This document shows positions 1 through 12,000 of a stretch of DNA of 64,000 bases, piece by piece. The notes below the pieces were generated by a model that was not told where the DNA came from, searched no databases, and saw only the letters and a program-made list of their open reading frames with translations. Source of the stretch: Rutstroemia sp. NJR-2017a BVV2. Its lineage: Eukaryota > Ascomycota > Leotiomycetes > Helotiales > Rutstroemiaceae. The stretch lies in assembly GCA_002946415.1 (NCBI GenBank), contig NJPS01000074.1, positions 496,001 through 560,000 on the forward strand, written 5' to 3'. A program made the translations under genes and the position numbers. Within the stretch, counting starts at the first letter, position 1. Every line of letters begins with the position of its first letter.

Positions 1-712
1 GTGTATCTACGATACAAGGCAATTTCCTCTCTATAGGCGTACAAGAAGAAGTGAAGCGATTCCTGCTCGACCCGAACCGGGGCCGTCCAATAAAATCCAT
101 GTTTGACGAAGACTCCGAGGTAGCTCTCGCTGCGGAATTAAGTTACATCGAGCTCGAGAGACATGCCGATGACACGCATCTGCCCCAGGGAAAGAAAGCG
201 CGAGAAGAGCAAGAACAAGGCAGAATGGTCGATGTGGTATTAAGTGATATGTCCGCACCCTGGGATCAGACCACCGGATTTTGGAAGAGGAGTTTGAGTG
301 ACCCGTATATTAGGATGATGAACACCACCGGAATTAAATTTTCAGATCACGCTGGAAGTATGGTATGTTGTCTCTTTGCTAGCAGGCGAGCATTTTGAGG
401 TTAATTTCATGGATTTGTGGGTAGGACCTCTGCGCCGCAGCATTGCGATTTGCGTTCGATACGCTGAAAACGGGGGGACATTTTGTCTGTAAGTTTTACC
501 AGGGCGCGGAGGACAAGCAGCTCGAGAAACAGCTACGGCGGATGTTTGGGTCAGTGCACAGAGAAAAGCCAGAATCTTCAAGAAGTGTGAGTACTCCTAT
601 TTATACCGACTTTTGGACATCTACTTACTATGCTGATTAGGAGTCGAAAGAAGCTTACTTCGTAGCTTTGAGGCGGAAGGATAATGTGAAGGTGGAAGAT
701 ATGGGCTTTTGA
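1..712 (+). CDS. MRM2: Mitochondrial rRNA (uridine-2'-O-)methyltransferase, FtsJ/RrmJ family (5' truncated by window)
   Basis: This is the 3' part of an FtsJ-type 2'-O-methyltransferase. In yeast, Mrm2 methylates a uridine in the peptidyl-transferase loop of mitochondrial 21S rRNA. Exons are 1-362 (reading frame from base 3), 425-586 and 641-712; introns are 62 and 54 nt with GTATGT/TAG and GTGAGT/TAG borders. Visible family signatures are STIQGNFLS near the start, the VDVVLSDMSAPWD motif (catalytic Asp region), a GGHFVCKFYQG strand carrying the conserved Lys, and the ending SKEAYFVALRRK. The SAM-binding N-terminus lies outside the window, so size and start cannot be judged. The gene converges on RPL18 with about 308 bp between stop codons. 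The family is clear. The mitochondrial rather than cytosolic or nucleolar paralogue is chosen from the compact length of the tail and the STIQGNFLS wording. Confidence 0.88.
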
Positions 713-1020
713 TATCATTCATTGGCTAAGCAGACAATGTTGAATCATGTAACAGTATTTATTACCTGAGGATCAGGCTTGTATCAAATGTAGTTTTAGC
801 ACCTCAGCTTTATAGGTTTTAAGTTGGGAGACATCGGCTTCATGATTGCTACTATTATGTTGGCATTGATACATTTATTTTCTTGGCGTAGTAAAATGCT
901 AGACTTGTACTGGTAACCCAGAACATCACCAGTAGCACCTCGATATCCGTCCAGACTCCATCCAGGTATTTAGACCAGTAATGCCAGAAGTGCAGATTCA
1001 CTTTTCCATTTTCATCCCAT
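713..1020. other. Convergent 3' spacer between MRM2 and RPL18
   Basis: This is an AT-leaning spacer where the 3' UTRs of the two convergent genes must lie. I see no ORF with coding character and no repeat. Short T-rich tracts around 845-900 could serve RPL18 3'-end formation. Confidence 0.5.
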
Positions 1021-1893
1021 TTAGACCTTGAAACCCCTGGACCTTCTGCGACCACGAGCCTTCTCGAATTTACGTCCCTTGGACTCAACATATGGTTTCT
1101 AGATTCATCGTGTCAGTTTATTCACCAAGAGAAGTAGGCATGGGAATTTTACCTTGTGCTTGTGGGGTCCGAAGCCAAAGTGCTTGACGGCTTCTCTGGC
1201 GTTCTTTGGTCCTCTAAGGAGGAGGGTGTTGCTTCCGGTTGGGGCACGGAGAGCCAATTGGTCCAGAGTCAAAACTTCACCACCAGCAGCAAGGATGCGG
1301 GCACGGGCGGTAGCAGTGAAACGGAGAGCAGCAACGCTGATCTTGGGAACGGTCAAGAGACGGTTGTCATCGGTAACAGTGCCAATGATGACAATGGTTC
1401 TCTTCTCCTCCTTAGCAGATTGGGCAGCAATTCTGGAGATTGAGACGGGAGGTCTGTTGATACGGGACATAAAGAGTCTTCGGAGAACGACCTTGTTGAA
1501 GGAGGCATCGGTACGACCTGAATTCGATTAAGTGTTTAGCGCATATCAAGAATTTTCAGGCGATTGACTTACGAGCCAAGAAGCGGTAGAGCTTCACCAA
1601 CAGCTTGAGGTAGACATTGTCACTCTTTGGTGCCTTGCGGTGAGTGCTGCGGACGTGGTGAGCGTCAAGATCGATACCTAATTAGAATCCCTCGTCAGCC
1701 TTTTATTCGAGCATGCTCAGTACATCGATCTTTGCTTTGCGCAAGCGCAGACACGACGTTACGCAGAAAGTCGAGATCTTTACAACGACGTCAATTTAGG
1801 TCCTTTCGAACTTCAATTCACATCCTTCGCAGAGATGCTCGACTCCCACTTGCACACGACGGCTGGAATGGATATATAAAACTACGTACCCAT
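1021..1893 (-). CDS. RPL18: 60S ribosomal protein L18 (eL18)
   Basis: This is cytosolic large-subunit ribosomal protein eL18. On the minus strand the exons are 1890-1893, 1573-1677, 1153-1517 and 1021-1098, giving 183 residues, the usual eL18 length. Exon 1 is only ATG plus one base. Recognisable blocks are [54 protein letters not shown], the central [20 protein letters not shown] and the basic tail [19 protein letters not shown]. Introns are 212, 55 and 54 nt; the long first intron right after the start codon is typical of fungal ribosomal protein genes. Its acceptor region has a GCTGAC branch-like motif. I looked in that intron for C/D or H/ACA snoRNA boxes and found none. The gene is divergent from the mitochondrial carrier. 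Confidence 0.97.
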
Positions 1894-3511
1894 GATTGGC
1901 GATTTGGGTGGATTGTCGTCGGGGTCGTCGAAAATTGGTCGTTGATAATTCTTAGAAGTAGGAAAGATAATTTCGAAGATATTGGAAAAAGTGTGTGTTC
2001 GCTTAAAATTTTCTGGGGAAGAATTGTTGGTGCCTTGTTGCCTTACGTGTAGTTTCACGACCACGACTTCCTGTGCCCACACCCACGCTGTTAAGAGATG
2101 GGAGCTGAAGTAAGGAGCATCTAAATCCCTGCAGCAATACCAATATCAATATCAACAGCAATATCCATGGAAACCAGCGGCTGTAGTACTTGGAGGAGCT
2201 CAGAGCTCGTACTTATCAAGTCTGCGAGCGGAGGATGAAGAGTTCATTTGACTTACAGTGAAGGCAAGACTCATGATGTATGATGTGAGGGGCACTATTA
2301 GATCTAGTCGACCCGACTGCACGGCGATAACCTCACGGCGCCCACCTACCAGACCGCCGTCAACAGTCTACGTACTTGGATGGCCGTTCACTCAGCACAG
2401 CACAAAGCCAGCAGAAAATATGCGCATCCAGACACTTACCTGCGCTGTATAGAGAAGTGCACATACTACATATGTCGCATCGCTTCTTTATGTACTTACC
2501 AGCCGGTGCCAGCTGGGACCAGGGAGGTAATTGCTCCCCATAATAATTGTGACCCTTACTGCAATGGTTTGTATATCTCTCATCTTTCGTAGATATATGC
2601 TTCCGTGTTCACCTCGTAGTACTTGGTAGGTATCTCCGTACTCCGTACTCCGTGCACATGTACTTTCTATGGCACTTCATCTGGGCGCATCTCCGGACTA
2701 TCCCAGTCCTACAGGTATCGGATGCGATGCTTCCTTCTGCAATGGTTTGTATATCGACCGATGACAGAGCAGCCGACGAGCAGTTGCTGTCGGTTGAAGA
2801 ACAACTGCTTTGGTAAGAACTTGTGATGACTTACGAAGTACATCTATCCGAGCTGCGATCCTGTACCTAAGGTATGCGAGATGTGGTAAAGTTTTTTCCC
2901 GCTTGGCCCAAGCCCACCAAGCTAACTGGCTGGGCCTCGAGGACCCCCCAATTACGGAGTAGGAAAAAGGATTAAAGGATTAACTTACTGCGAGCAATAT
3001 TAAGACTACATATTACAGCACGACAGTACGACATATCAGAACTTAGATTCTCTTTCCATACATCACATTCCCTGCCATCCTACCTATTATTTCTTGCAAT
3101 TCGTCTTAATTGTCTCATTCTTCGATTCTTCGATTCTTCCACCTTATCATCTCGGCTTTGACTATCATCAATTTACTTTGTCTTTAATACTTCGATGTTC
3201 TGGAACCCGACTGAATTGATACATTTGTGCTTGGTCTAACGGAACCCATACCACCTTACTTCTACAGCCTCACGACCTTGATTCCCGAAATACTTGTCCA
3301 ACTATACCTCTAATCATCCGCAACCATTCGCCATTGATCGCCGAACCATTGGGTAAAGCCTGTACCTTTATCGTTTCTACCGAGGTCGATATATCATCCA
3401 TTGTCCTGTTCTCGAAAATAACCCTCCGAAGCTCGCATGCGCCGTGGTTGTAGGGTGTTTCCTAAGCTGTAGGCTTCATTGGGCGTATACTGGGGTCTGC
3501 TATTATCGGAA
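1894..3511. other. Divergent intergenic region, RPL18 / mitochondrial carrier
   Basis: This 1.6 kb region holds no convincing gene. The short ORFs have no coding character. The segment about 3040-3440 is pyrimidine-rich on the plus strand, with a small direct repeat of TTCGATTC near 3120-3137. It is probably the promoter and 5' UTR of the carrier gene. A repeated CCGTACT motif sits near 2636-2652. Both promoters must lie here. Confidence 0.5.
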
Positions 3512-4764
3512 ATGTCTGCTGTATGTCTATCGCTCTGGACCGTCTACCCATGTCGATGCTGACCTTTGGTGTCCTTTTCACAAGTCCGAAAGTAATATCC
3601 TCAAGCCCAAATATGGCCCCCAAGTCCTCCAAATCCGCGAGATGATCGCGCAGCCCGTGGTAGCGGCATTTTGCGCGGGAGGGGTGGCAGGAGCTGTTTC
3701 TAGGACAGTTGTGTCACCCCTCGAACGGCTTAAGATCCTCTTCCAGATACAAAGTGTGGGACGAGAAGAATACAAGCTGTCGGTGGGCAAAGGTCTCATG
3801 AAGATGTGGAAAGAGGAGGGCTGGCGCGGGCTTATGAGGGGAAACGGGACCAATTGCATTCGAATTGTTCCATATTCTGCTGTGCAGTTTGGTAGTTACA
3901 ATTTCTACAAAAAGGTGAGCCTTTGCCATATTTTCCGAGGCTTGTTTAGCCCATCTCCCAGGCCTTGGGTCATCCCATAGTAGTTTAATTGCTGATAATT
4001 TATGTCTGCAGTTCTTCGAGTCATCGCCGGGTGGTGATATGAGTTCCTTCAAACGCCTTGTTTGTGGTGGAGCTGCGGGCATCACCTCGGTATTCTTCAC
4101 TTACCCCCTTGATATTGTTCGGACCCGATTGTCCATTCAATCAGCATCATTTGCTGCTCTAGGGAAGCATGGCGCCAAGCTCCCCGGCATGTGGGCGACT
4201 ATGTCGACAATGTACAAAACTGAAGGTGGAATCCCTGCCTTGTATAGGGGAATCATCCCTACTGTCGCTGGCGTTGCTCCTTATGTAAGTTCCCAATTCC
4301 CTGCTTGATGCGAGGAAGTATGCTGATTGAAATTTCTAGGTTGGTCTTAATTTTATGACTTACGAACTTGTAAGGAAATATTTCACTCCAGAGGGTGACA
4401 AAAACCCCAGTGCTGTACGAAAACTTGCGGCTGGAGCAATATCTGGAGCTGTTGCGCAAACATGCACATACCCCTTGTAAGTCAACGTAGAATAAACTGA
4501 AAAGGAAGAAATTGGGCTAACAGTTTTAGTGACGTACTTCGACGTCGTTTCCAAATCAATACCATGTCTGGCATGGGCTATCAATATAAGTCTATCTTCG
4601 ACGCCGTCAAAATCATTGTTGCGCAAGAGGGCATTGCTGGGATGTATAAAGGCATTGTACCGAATCTTCTCAAGGTGGCTCCAAGTATGGCGAGTAGCTG
4701 GCTTAGCTTTGAGATGACTAGAGACTTCCTTTTGACTTTGAGGGCGGATACTCCTAATCTGTGA
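3512..4764 (+). CDS. Mitochondrial carrier family transporter, YPR011C type (adenosine phosphosulfate / PAPS carrier in yeast)
   Basis: This is an SLC25 inner-membrane carrier with three repeats. Exons are 3512-3520, 3585-3914, 4012-4284, 4340-4476 and 4530-4764, giving 327 residues; yeast YPR011C has 326. The three signature motifs are present: SPLERLKI (repeat 1), [11 protein letters not shown] (repeat 2) and [11 protein letters not shown] (repeat 3, split across the last intron). The openings [17 protein letters not shown] and [10 protein letters not shown], and the [13 protein letters not shown] block, follow the YPR011C pattern rather than ADP/ATP carriers. Introns are 64, 97, 55 and 53 nt. 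The start uses a 9-nt first exon (Met-Ser-Ala) followed by GTATGT, a TGCTGAC branch and CAAG. Initiating at a downstream Met (about 3642) would remove roughly 22 residues but leave the carrier fold intact. The substrate is inferred from the yeast homologue only. Confidence 0.9.
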
Positions 4765-5201
4765 TGTTCCACATGACCTCGAGAACGGTTTTGGGACAGC
4801 CCTTTTAATAGTTGGGCTTTGTATATGAGCACGGCGCAAAGCTGGTCACGGTTTGCATTGGGTAGGCATTGGGAGCGGGCGTATTGATGCTTGGTAGAAA
4901 AAGACGCAGACTAGATCCTTGAGAAACAGTGCTCTTCCTTGACTAAGGATATTATGAGTATAGATTTGCGGTGAAGTTGGAGCAAGCTGTCGGTTGTTGG
5001 CGATAAATTTGAGCCGCGTAAAAACACACTTACAGGTAGAGGTTTTAGTGATACTATGCGCAAAACGATCATAGTCCTTGTCATGTACCGCTAGTAATTG
5101 GGAGGCCATGATGCGGAGGAACTGTCTATGGTCGGGAAGCGTGAGGGTTTGTTAGTGCGCAGAGATCTATTGGTGTCTATGTATCGAGTCTAGGTCTATG
5201 A
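4765..5201. other. Convergent spacer, carrier / AlaX
   Basis: This 437 bp spacer lies between the stop codons of two convergent genes. No coding character, repeat or RNA gene was recognised. It should contain both 3' UTRs. Confidence 0.45.
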
Positions 5202-6149
5202 TCAGATAGTGTACGACACTCTACTTGTGCCCTTGGATCTGCTAATCTTCTTCACTGTTGTTTTGCCGCACTGCTTTGTCGTATGCACATGAGTCCCACC
5301 ACATGGATACACTTCCGCCCCCACAATCCTCACAACCCGAAACTTCGTTTCCCCTGGCAGCAGCATCTTCCGGTCCGGAATCAGTCTTTCGTAGCCGTTT
5401 TGCTTAAAGTCATCCTCGTCCCACCAATCAATCTCAACTGCCATATCTTTGTCAATATACTCATCGACCTTTTTCTGAATTGCATCTTTATGAGAACCCG
5501 CTATCGACCCAGCAAACTCGCATGAAGCGGAGTCCGGAAAGTGTGATGCTTTGAGCTCGTCGAAGCCCTCAACCTCCTTTTCCAGAAGTAGCCGAACGGC
5601 ACATCCAAGTACATGACCTGCCGTATGATAGCGGGAAAACAGCAGTCGCTGCGCAGCGTCGATCTCTTGCATCACAGGCTCCCCTGCAGCGAAAGTGCTT
5701 CCAGCGGAATCGAACTGTCCCAAATGGTAGACTGTGCCGACCCTTGATGCGGAACTTCTAACCGATTTGACCGTGAAGACAAGACCTGTCTCAGGGGACT
5801 TCATCATGCCAACGTCAGAGGGCTGGCCGCCGCCTTGGGGATGAAAGATGGTCTCTCTGGTGATGACGATTTGATCATCTTCAGCTACTTCTTTGAAGAG
5901 CGGCTTGTCACTCTCATCTAACGACGAAGCAGGAAGTACTGAAACAACATAGCTAGAGTGAGTTGTACAGTCTCCGTCATGCTGAAAGACGAGGTACGTT
6001 GGCTTAGTATCTGTCTATTTTTGTTTACATGAGTCAGTCGTGAACACCGTCGCACCTCGAACACTTTCACTGGTTCTAGTTTCTCTCCTGGTCGCGGAGA
6101 GGATATTTATGAATATTTGTATCAATGCAATGAATCGTTCGCTCACCAT
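5202..6149 (-). CDS. AlaX-type alanyl-tRNA editing protein (trans-editing hydrolase)
   Basis: This is a free-standing editing-domain protein that hydrolyses mischarged tRNA(Ala), usually Ser-tRNA(Ala), in the cytosol. There are two exons, 6147-6149 and 5202-6014; the first exon is just the ATG. The 132-nt intron has a GTGAGC donor, a CTGAC branch and a TAG acceptor, and an in-frame stop sits immediately upstream of exon 2, so splicing is required. The product is 271 residues. Zinc and catalytic motifs are intact: HPQGGGQPSDVG near residues 59-70, HTAGH at about 131-135 and CGGTH at about 239-243. There is no synthetase catalytic core, which separates it from AlaRS. It is divergent from the SR-protein gene, with 437 bp shared upstream. 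Confidence 0.9.
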
Positions 6150-6586
6150 GTTTCTAATTTTGAGGGAGTCTCCGCCTCTTTCCCTAGACTGAGATCTAAG
6201 AGAACTCAGAACCAGCAGAAGAATAATGACGATGACTCGATAAGTTTCTACTCTCTTTGATGTTCTTCGAGGTTTCACGTGACAAGCTAGATTCACCCAC
6301 TAGGTGACGCTAGGATTGGCACTAAACTCTTCCGCCTCGGACGCAACTCCATGATCTGAAAGTAAACGTCAATAATTTCCTTTCCCTTTTCCTTTTACCA
6401 ACTTGGAAATCAGACTCTATTGACTTTCAAGGTTAATCCTAATTCTCCCCCATCTCTTTTCATCAAAATCAACTCTTGAAACTCGTCTTGGGACATTTCC
6501 GTTGATCTTGAAGACTTTTGGCTCTTGGAATATCTTACAAGGTCCATCATTTGCTTGAGCCTTCCCCAGATCTCCTAGCAGCAAAG
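6150..6586. promoter_or_regulatory. Shared divergent promoter region, AlaX / SR protein
   Basis: This 437 bp region separates two opposite start codons and must hold both promoters. The side nearest the SR gene (about 6370-6480) is pyrimidine-rich with CTTTTCC runs, a common feature of fungal core promoters. No specific factor site is claimed. Confidence 0.5.
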
Positions 6587-7864
6587 ATGTCTCGTGGTGG
6601 TGGAACTACCCTTTATGTCACCGTATGCGCTCCTCCCCCCTCCCGTCCCCATTCACTGCATCCATTCACCCGTTCTTGAGGATATACTGACCCAATCTGA
6701 ACAGGGTTTCGGCCCTGGCATCCGTGCTCGCGATCTTGCCTACGAATTCGAACGGTATGTCAGCCAAATATCGATATCTCGATGATCGCCCTTCAATGCG
6801 ATGGTCTACTCCCCCAATCCTCGTCCTTCCTCGTCCCTCCTCGTCCTTAATCCGTCCGTCGAGACTTCGCTGTCACATTCGTACACTGCCTGCGCGCACA
6901 TCCTAATTCCCCAATTCCCAATTCCTCCACGTTCGATCGAGCGGTCGCACAACCATACGAACAGTCCATATTCCCATATTCGTACCGCGAGAACAACAAT
7001 TTCGAATAGCGACGGATCGATGACTTCTATCTCATATATTTTTGTTCTCCTCCATATCTCTATCCAAGAGTCCTTCACGATGGTTCATCTAGTCTAACCA
7101 TGATTTCATAGTTATGGCCGTCTTGTCCGATGTGATATTCCAGCTCCTCGGACTGCTGCCTCTCGTCTGTGAGTTGATCCTAGTTCTTGGTTGGTAGCCA
7201 CTCTAATATGGTTGACACTTGAAGTAGGTTTGCCTTTGTTGAGTATGAGTCTCGTCGTGACGCAGATGATGCTTACCACGAGATGCACAACAAGCGCATT
7301 GGCCGCGACGACTTGCTAAAGATTGAGGTAAAATAGCACGACCTTGGATTATCTTATAAATTCTAACAATAAAAAAACAGTGGGCTCGTACTCCTCCTTC
7401 TGCTTCTTGGCGCTTCGATTCTGGTCGGGAACGCGATCGTGATAGTGGTAGAGACCGTGGCACAACTAGCCGTCGCTCACCTCGCCGTCGTTCAACATCT
7501 CCAAGACGTGGCCGTGGCGATTACTCCCCTCGTAAGGATGACCGAGACCGCCGTGATCGCGACCGCGACTACGACCGACGAGACCGTGACCGCGGCGATC
7601 GTTCGCGCAGTCCGGATGACAGGTGAGCATTTCTTTGCTGGGGTACCAGTCTCTGTATAGATACGCTGACATATCCTTTACAGAGACAGAGAGATGAAGG
7701 ATGACCGTGACGATGCCCGAGAGAACGGAGCCAATGGAGATGACAGGAAAGGTGAATTTCAACCTCCACGACGCAACGAAAAGTTCCACATCCGCTGATA
7801 CCCCCCGACAGTTGCACTGGATTCTCCTCCCCCCGCACATGATGAACTGGACACCGCCGAGTAA
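6587..7864 (+). CDS. SR-type splicing factor: one RRM plus Arg/Asp/Ser-rich tail
   Basis: This is a nuclear pre-mRNA splicing regulator of the fungal SR family. Seven exons (6587-6622, 6705-6754, 7112-7168, 7228-7327, 7381-7622, 7684-7751, 7812-7864) give 201 residues. The RRM occupies about residues 9-80: RNP2-like TLYVTGFGPG, then the RNP1-like FAFVEYES and a GRDDLLKIEWA ending. The rest is an RS/RD domain rich in RDRD, SPRR and SRSP repeats. It ends in DSPPPAHDELDTAE if the last 60-nt intron is removed; if that intron is retained the protein ends earlier after EFQPPRRNEKFHIR. Intron 2 is 357 nt, far longer than the others (53-82 nt). The gene is the plus-strand partner of the divergent pair with AlaX. 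The resemblance is to S. pombe Srp1, but orthology was not tested. Confidence 0.85.
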
Positions 7865-9011
7865 ACTGGTCCCCTATTGGTCTAAGGTTGTACAAGGCAG
7901 GAAAAGGTTTATTATGTCGTTGGGCTGCTGATATCTGTTTCTCTACCTGAATTTACCTGTGTTTCTAGATTCATTCCCTCCGCGATTTCCGACTTTTAAC
8001 TTGATTTTAAGGATGGTCAACCAGCGGAATCCCTCAAAAAGTTCGATATCGATATGTCCCTCTAAAACAGCAACATACGGTTTCCATCACATTTTCTTTC
8101 ATTGGTAGTTATTGGTAGCATAAGAATACTAAATTGAGCACATAATTTACATCCTGGCATATTCACCTAACTCATAGAATTCAAGTATTTGTGATGTGAA
8201 GTTGGCTATTGTGACAGCAATCGCGATCTGTATGAACGCATGTCGATACTATGATGAGATAAGACTGTCTCCACGTCTGATCCTGTCATTAACAGTTCTT
8301 GAGGCGGGTATCAAGGTTGCTGGGCTGCACAGGGAGCAGACATGGCAAAACATGAATAAAAATAAGGGGGTGATTCCGTTAACGGGGCGGCTATGACTAC
8401 GGTGGGAAGCAACGGGCAGCAATGTTAGAAAGACTATCTATTCGAAATCAGGTATCTCCAGGACAACTATTTGAGCAGCCGACAGGAAGCAAAGCAAAAG
8501 ACACTTCTTCATTCACCCTAGTTACAAGTAGTAGATATTCGATGCCCCATCATCCATTCATTGCACTCCCACTAGCCCGAATCTACTAGTAGTATAAGTA
8601 TAAAAGCACCTTTCAGATCTATACGCACGTCTAGCTCTGCTTCTTTAGATGTAAATTTCCCACCCGACCAAATCCCAACTATGGCCGTCTTATTTATTCA
8701 TTCCACACACCGTTCATCCAAGACAAGACAAGATATCTGTTTTTTCATCCTCTTCCTTTTCTTCATAATCTTACATTACACACACATAAGACAGCCCAAT
8801 TCCTCTTCTGTGATATAAAGTCCAAGTAGAAACACTCTCCCACTCACTCGTCTACACATCTATTTCCTGTCGTCAATAGCAATACATCGTTTCATTTCAT
8901 CTCTAGTCTCTAGCTTTGTTCATCAGCGAGTGAGTGGCGTGGATGGGGTGGTGGTGGAGGTGGAGGTGCGTTTATTTTGATTATACATTTCCAATCAACT
9001 TCTCAAGATTT
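7865..9011. other. Convergent spacer, SR protein / DDHD phospholipase
   Basis: This 1.15 kb AT-rich spacer contains no supported gene. It has short A/T runs (about 8700-8800) and CTAGT-rich text near 8580-8600. The small ORF near 8934 begins with a low-complexity Trp/Arg string over a GGTGG repeat and overlaps the phospholipase 3' end, so it was dismissed. Confidence 0.45.
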
Positions 9012-12000
9012 TCATTTCATTGGATGAGCACTCTTGAGATTGATGCCGGAACCGGGGCGCGTGACGGTTCGATGGCGAGAGAGGAGTTGGCCGATCATGA
9101 AATGCGATACGTCTTCGTCAGCCCTGTGTTGTTGTCACTCAAGTCAGTCATCCATCCTATGCTGTCTTGACGTTGAACCCGAGATCCAGAAGGGATTGTT
9201 AAAATTGACTTACCAATAGGATAGATGGCTCGCGATAGTGTTGATGGGATTGAAGTCGAGTACACTCCTATCCATGGTTAGCTTGGCTGCTTCATTGCTA
9301 GAATTTCTGGACATCCAGAGAAGACTTACTCCTGAATACTGAAATCCACTCTCCCGTTTTGGTTCAGCGCTCGAACCTTCATTTCCTCCCTCCTCAGCTT
9401 CTTCGCCCTTTCCTCTACCTCAGCCCAATCCTGATCCGGCGAGTCTCCATCCTTTTGATCGCTCTTCCTCTGTTTCTGGAAACCGGCATACAGGGTCTCG
9501 ATCTCATCATCAATCAAAGTCGGTGCAGTCCCTGTCCCATCCCTATCTGCAGCTGCTGTATCCTCCGCCAATTGCCTCATCTTCTCATTCGTAGATTCTC
9601 GCTGCAAGGCTGGAGGGGCAGAGATAACGCCGGCGCCAATATTGGTTCCGGCACCTGCTGACTGATTTTTGATAGCGGGAGAATGAGAAGCTTGCATTCG
9701 TTCTACATCTTCTCCGGTGAGACCAAGACTTCGGTTCAAAAGGCTACTAGCGATGCCGGAACTAAAACTCGACCAGAGTCCACTGACACTTTGACCAACC
9801 TTCGCACCGATACCTGTAATACCCTGGTTCATGTTGGCACCGAAGATGCTTTTCTTGGTGTAAGGCAGTAGCTGAGGCTTCATAGAGGACATGGCAGGAG
9901 CAATTAGAGGTTCGATTCTATATCCAATCGGATCTGTTGGGTGAAAAATGTTGTATAATCGTGCGCACTTAGGACTGGATATCGAGTAAGGGAGTCCTGT
10001 TGTGGTAGAGATATGATCTCCTGACGGGAAACCCGAACTGGAAAGAAACGGATCTTGCATATCATCAATATCCATTGGACTCTCAGAAGGCAAAGATTCC
10101 GGACGATTTCGAGCTGCGATGGTTCGCCCTTTTAACATCTGGAACAACCCAATTGGACTTCCAAGACAGTAAAAGTCTTCCACGTCAAAATCAAACTCGA
10201 GACCTTTGTCGCGTGGCTTGGCATTAGAAGCTTGAGTTTGACGGTTTTTATAATAAGGCTGGGGTGCGCTCGAGCTCCGGTGTTTGATCTCCTTTTGACG
10301 GCACAGAATGTCGAACAGGATAGCAGAACCCAAAGAATGACCTATCAAACTAACTTTACCCTTGAATTCTGGATTGCGCTGTCTGAAAAGGTTGTAGATA
10401 CGGTTAGCCTCGGTGAGGACAATAGTACTAATGTGCTCCCTATACGCGCTCTGGTACAACAGGATATCAAGGGCAAGATCGGTGATAAGTGAGCGGACAA
10501 AAGGCACGCCCTCGACGGTAATATCATCAAGGCTTGGGTATTCTTCGTCATCGCCAAAGGCATCCCCAAGATCGTGCTCTTTCCGAGTCTGCCTGACTCC
10601 CTTACGAGGAAAGTCTAGTAGGTGGCGCCAGCAAACCGGAAGGACTTGTACTTTACAGTTCTTTGGAAGCTTGTCTATCTCGCCGTTCAAGGCCTGCAAA
10701 TCAGCAGAGCTCTCGTAAACACTTTTTAGTGTTTGTCTAAGGACGTTCACGTCGTGGACGAAATTCACGCTTTCGGTTCTGGTGAAGGTCAATATTCGCT
10801 CACATCATCTTTGGCTCAGAATTGATAAGGACGCAGATATTAGAGAAATGTGCTTTAAGTCATTGAACACGGGGATCACCCAGTGTTCCTAGAATTATAC
10901 ATGATGGTTCAGGCATGAAACTCAGAAGCGGAGGAAACTGACATAATTTGAGACCGTCGCTCGGCCTCTTGCGAATGCATGACCTGACGCCATATTGGAA
11001 CTGGAAAAGGCAAACGGTGGTCCAGCATGATATAGAAGTACGATGAAGACATTCAAATGTCTTCACATTCAATGTTCTCTAGTCTGAGAGTAGATATCGA
11101 AACTCTTCGAATCTCATAATAGTAATTTCTGTGCAAAAAACTTGAAGCTAGAAATGAAAATACATACCTCATGCCCAGACGTTGACCAATACCGTGAGTC
11201 ACAAGAATGAGATGCTCAATCTCACGTCCCTGGTTTTCGCCCTCTCGATCTTTGTAATCGTTTTGAATCTCCTTCTCGTCACGTTTTCTCACGGCTTCAG
11301 CCTCTGTTTCCGTATCGATCTCCATGGAAGTAAGCTTATCAAAAGCTTCTTCTCGAGGATCGCTGATCTTTTCTTCCGGAGAATCGGTATGACTTGTGCT
11401 AGGAGGAGCCGAGCGCCGGTTTAGTAGCTTTTGCTGCCGTTCGTCTAGTTGTAGATGATCCGGAGTGTTTGTACCTGCAGTCGCTGCACTTGTCGGTGTT
11501 TTGGGTGGTTTGTCAGTGACAGTATCCTTCGCTTTGCCTGCTTCTGTATATCCACGGACTACTTTAACACCTCCAAGGTAACCACCGCCTGCAAATGTCT
11601 GATAGACAGTTGTGCTGACGCGAGACATGATATTGTTGTTCGATATCCAGGCTACATTCGCATCCTGATATGTGACAATTGAGTTCATGTGAGTGCCAAA
11701 CAGTCGATGACTTTGAGGCTGGTGGGGTGGCATCTCTTTGGATGCATGGTTATCCTCGGATCCTGGCTGAGGTATCTTGAGGTTTTCCAAGGAACCTTTG
11801 GGTGTTACTTCGCCAGAAGATGAGCCATCCCGTTTTCGACCAAAAGCGCCACTCCTCGCAAGAGATCTAGGCTCCTCTCCTGGCTTAATAGATACTGGTT
11901 GAGAACTACCTTTCTCAGGAGGTTTAGGGTATCGAAACGGCTTTACCTTCAAATACCCTTCTTCCAACTGCGTCGCCAGATTCTCGTCGCAAGGCCGTAG

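Noticed and set aside
1678..1889. snoRNA inside the long first intron of RPL18
   Set aside because: No C box (TGATGA) with matching D box and no H/ACA arrangement was found on the sense strand.
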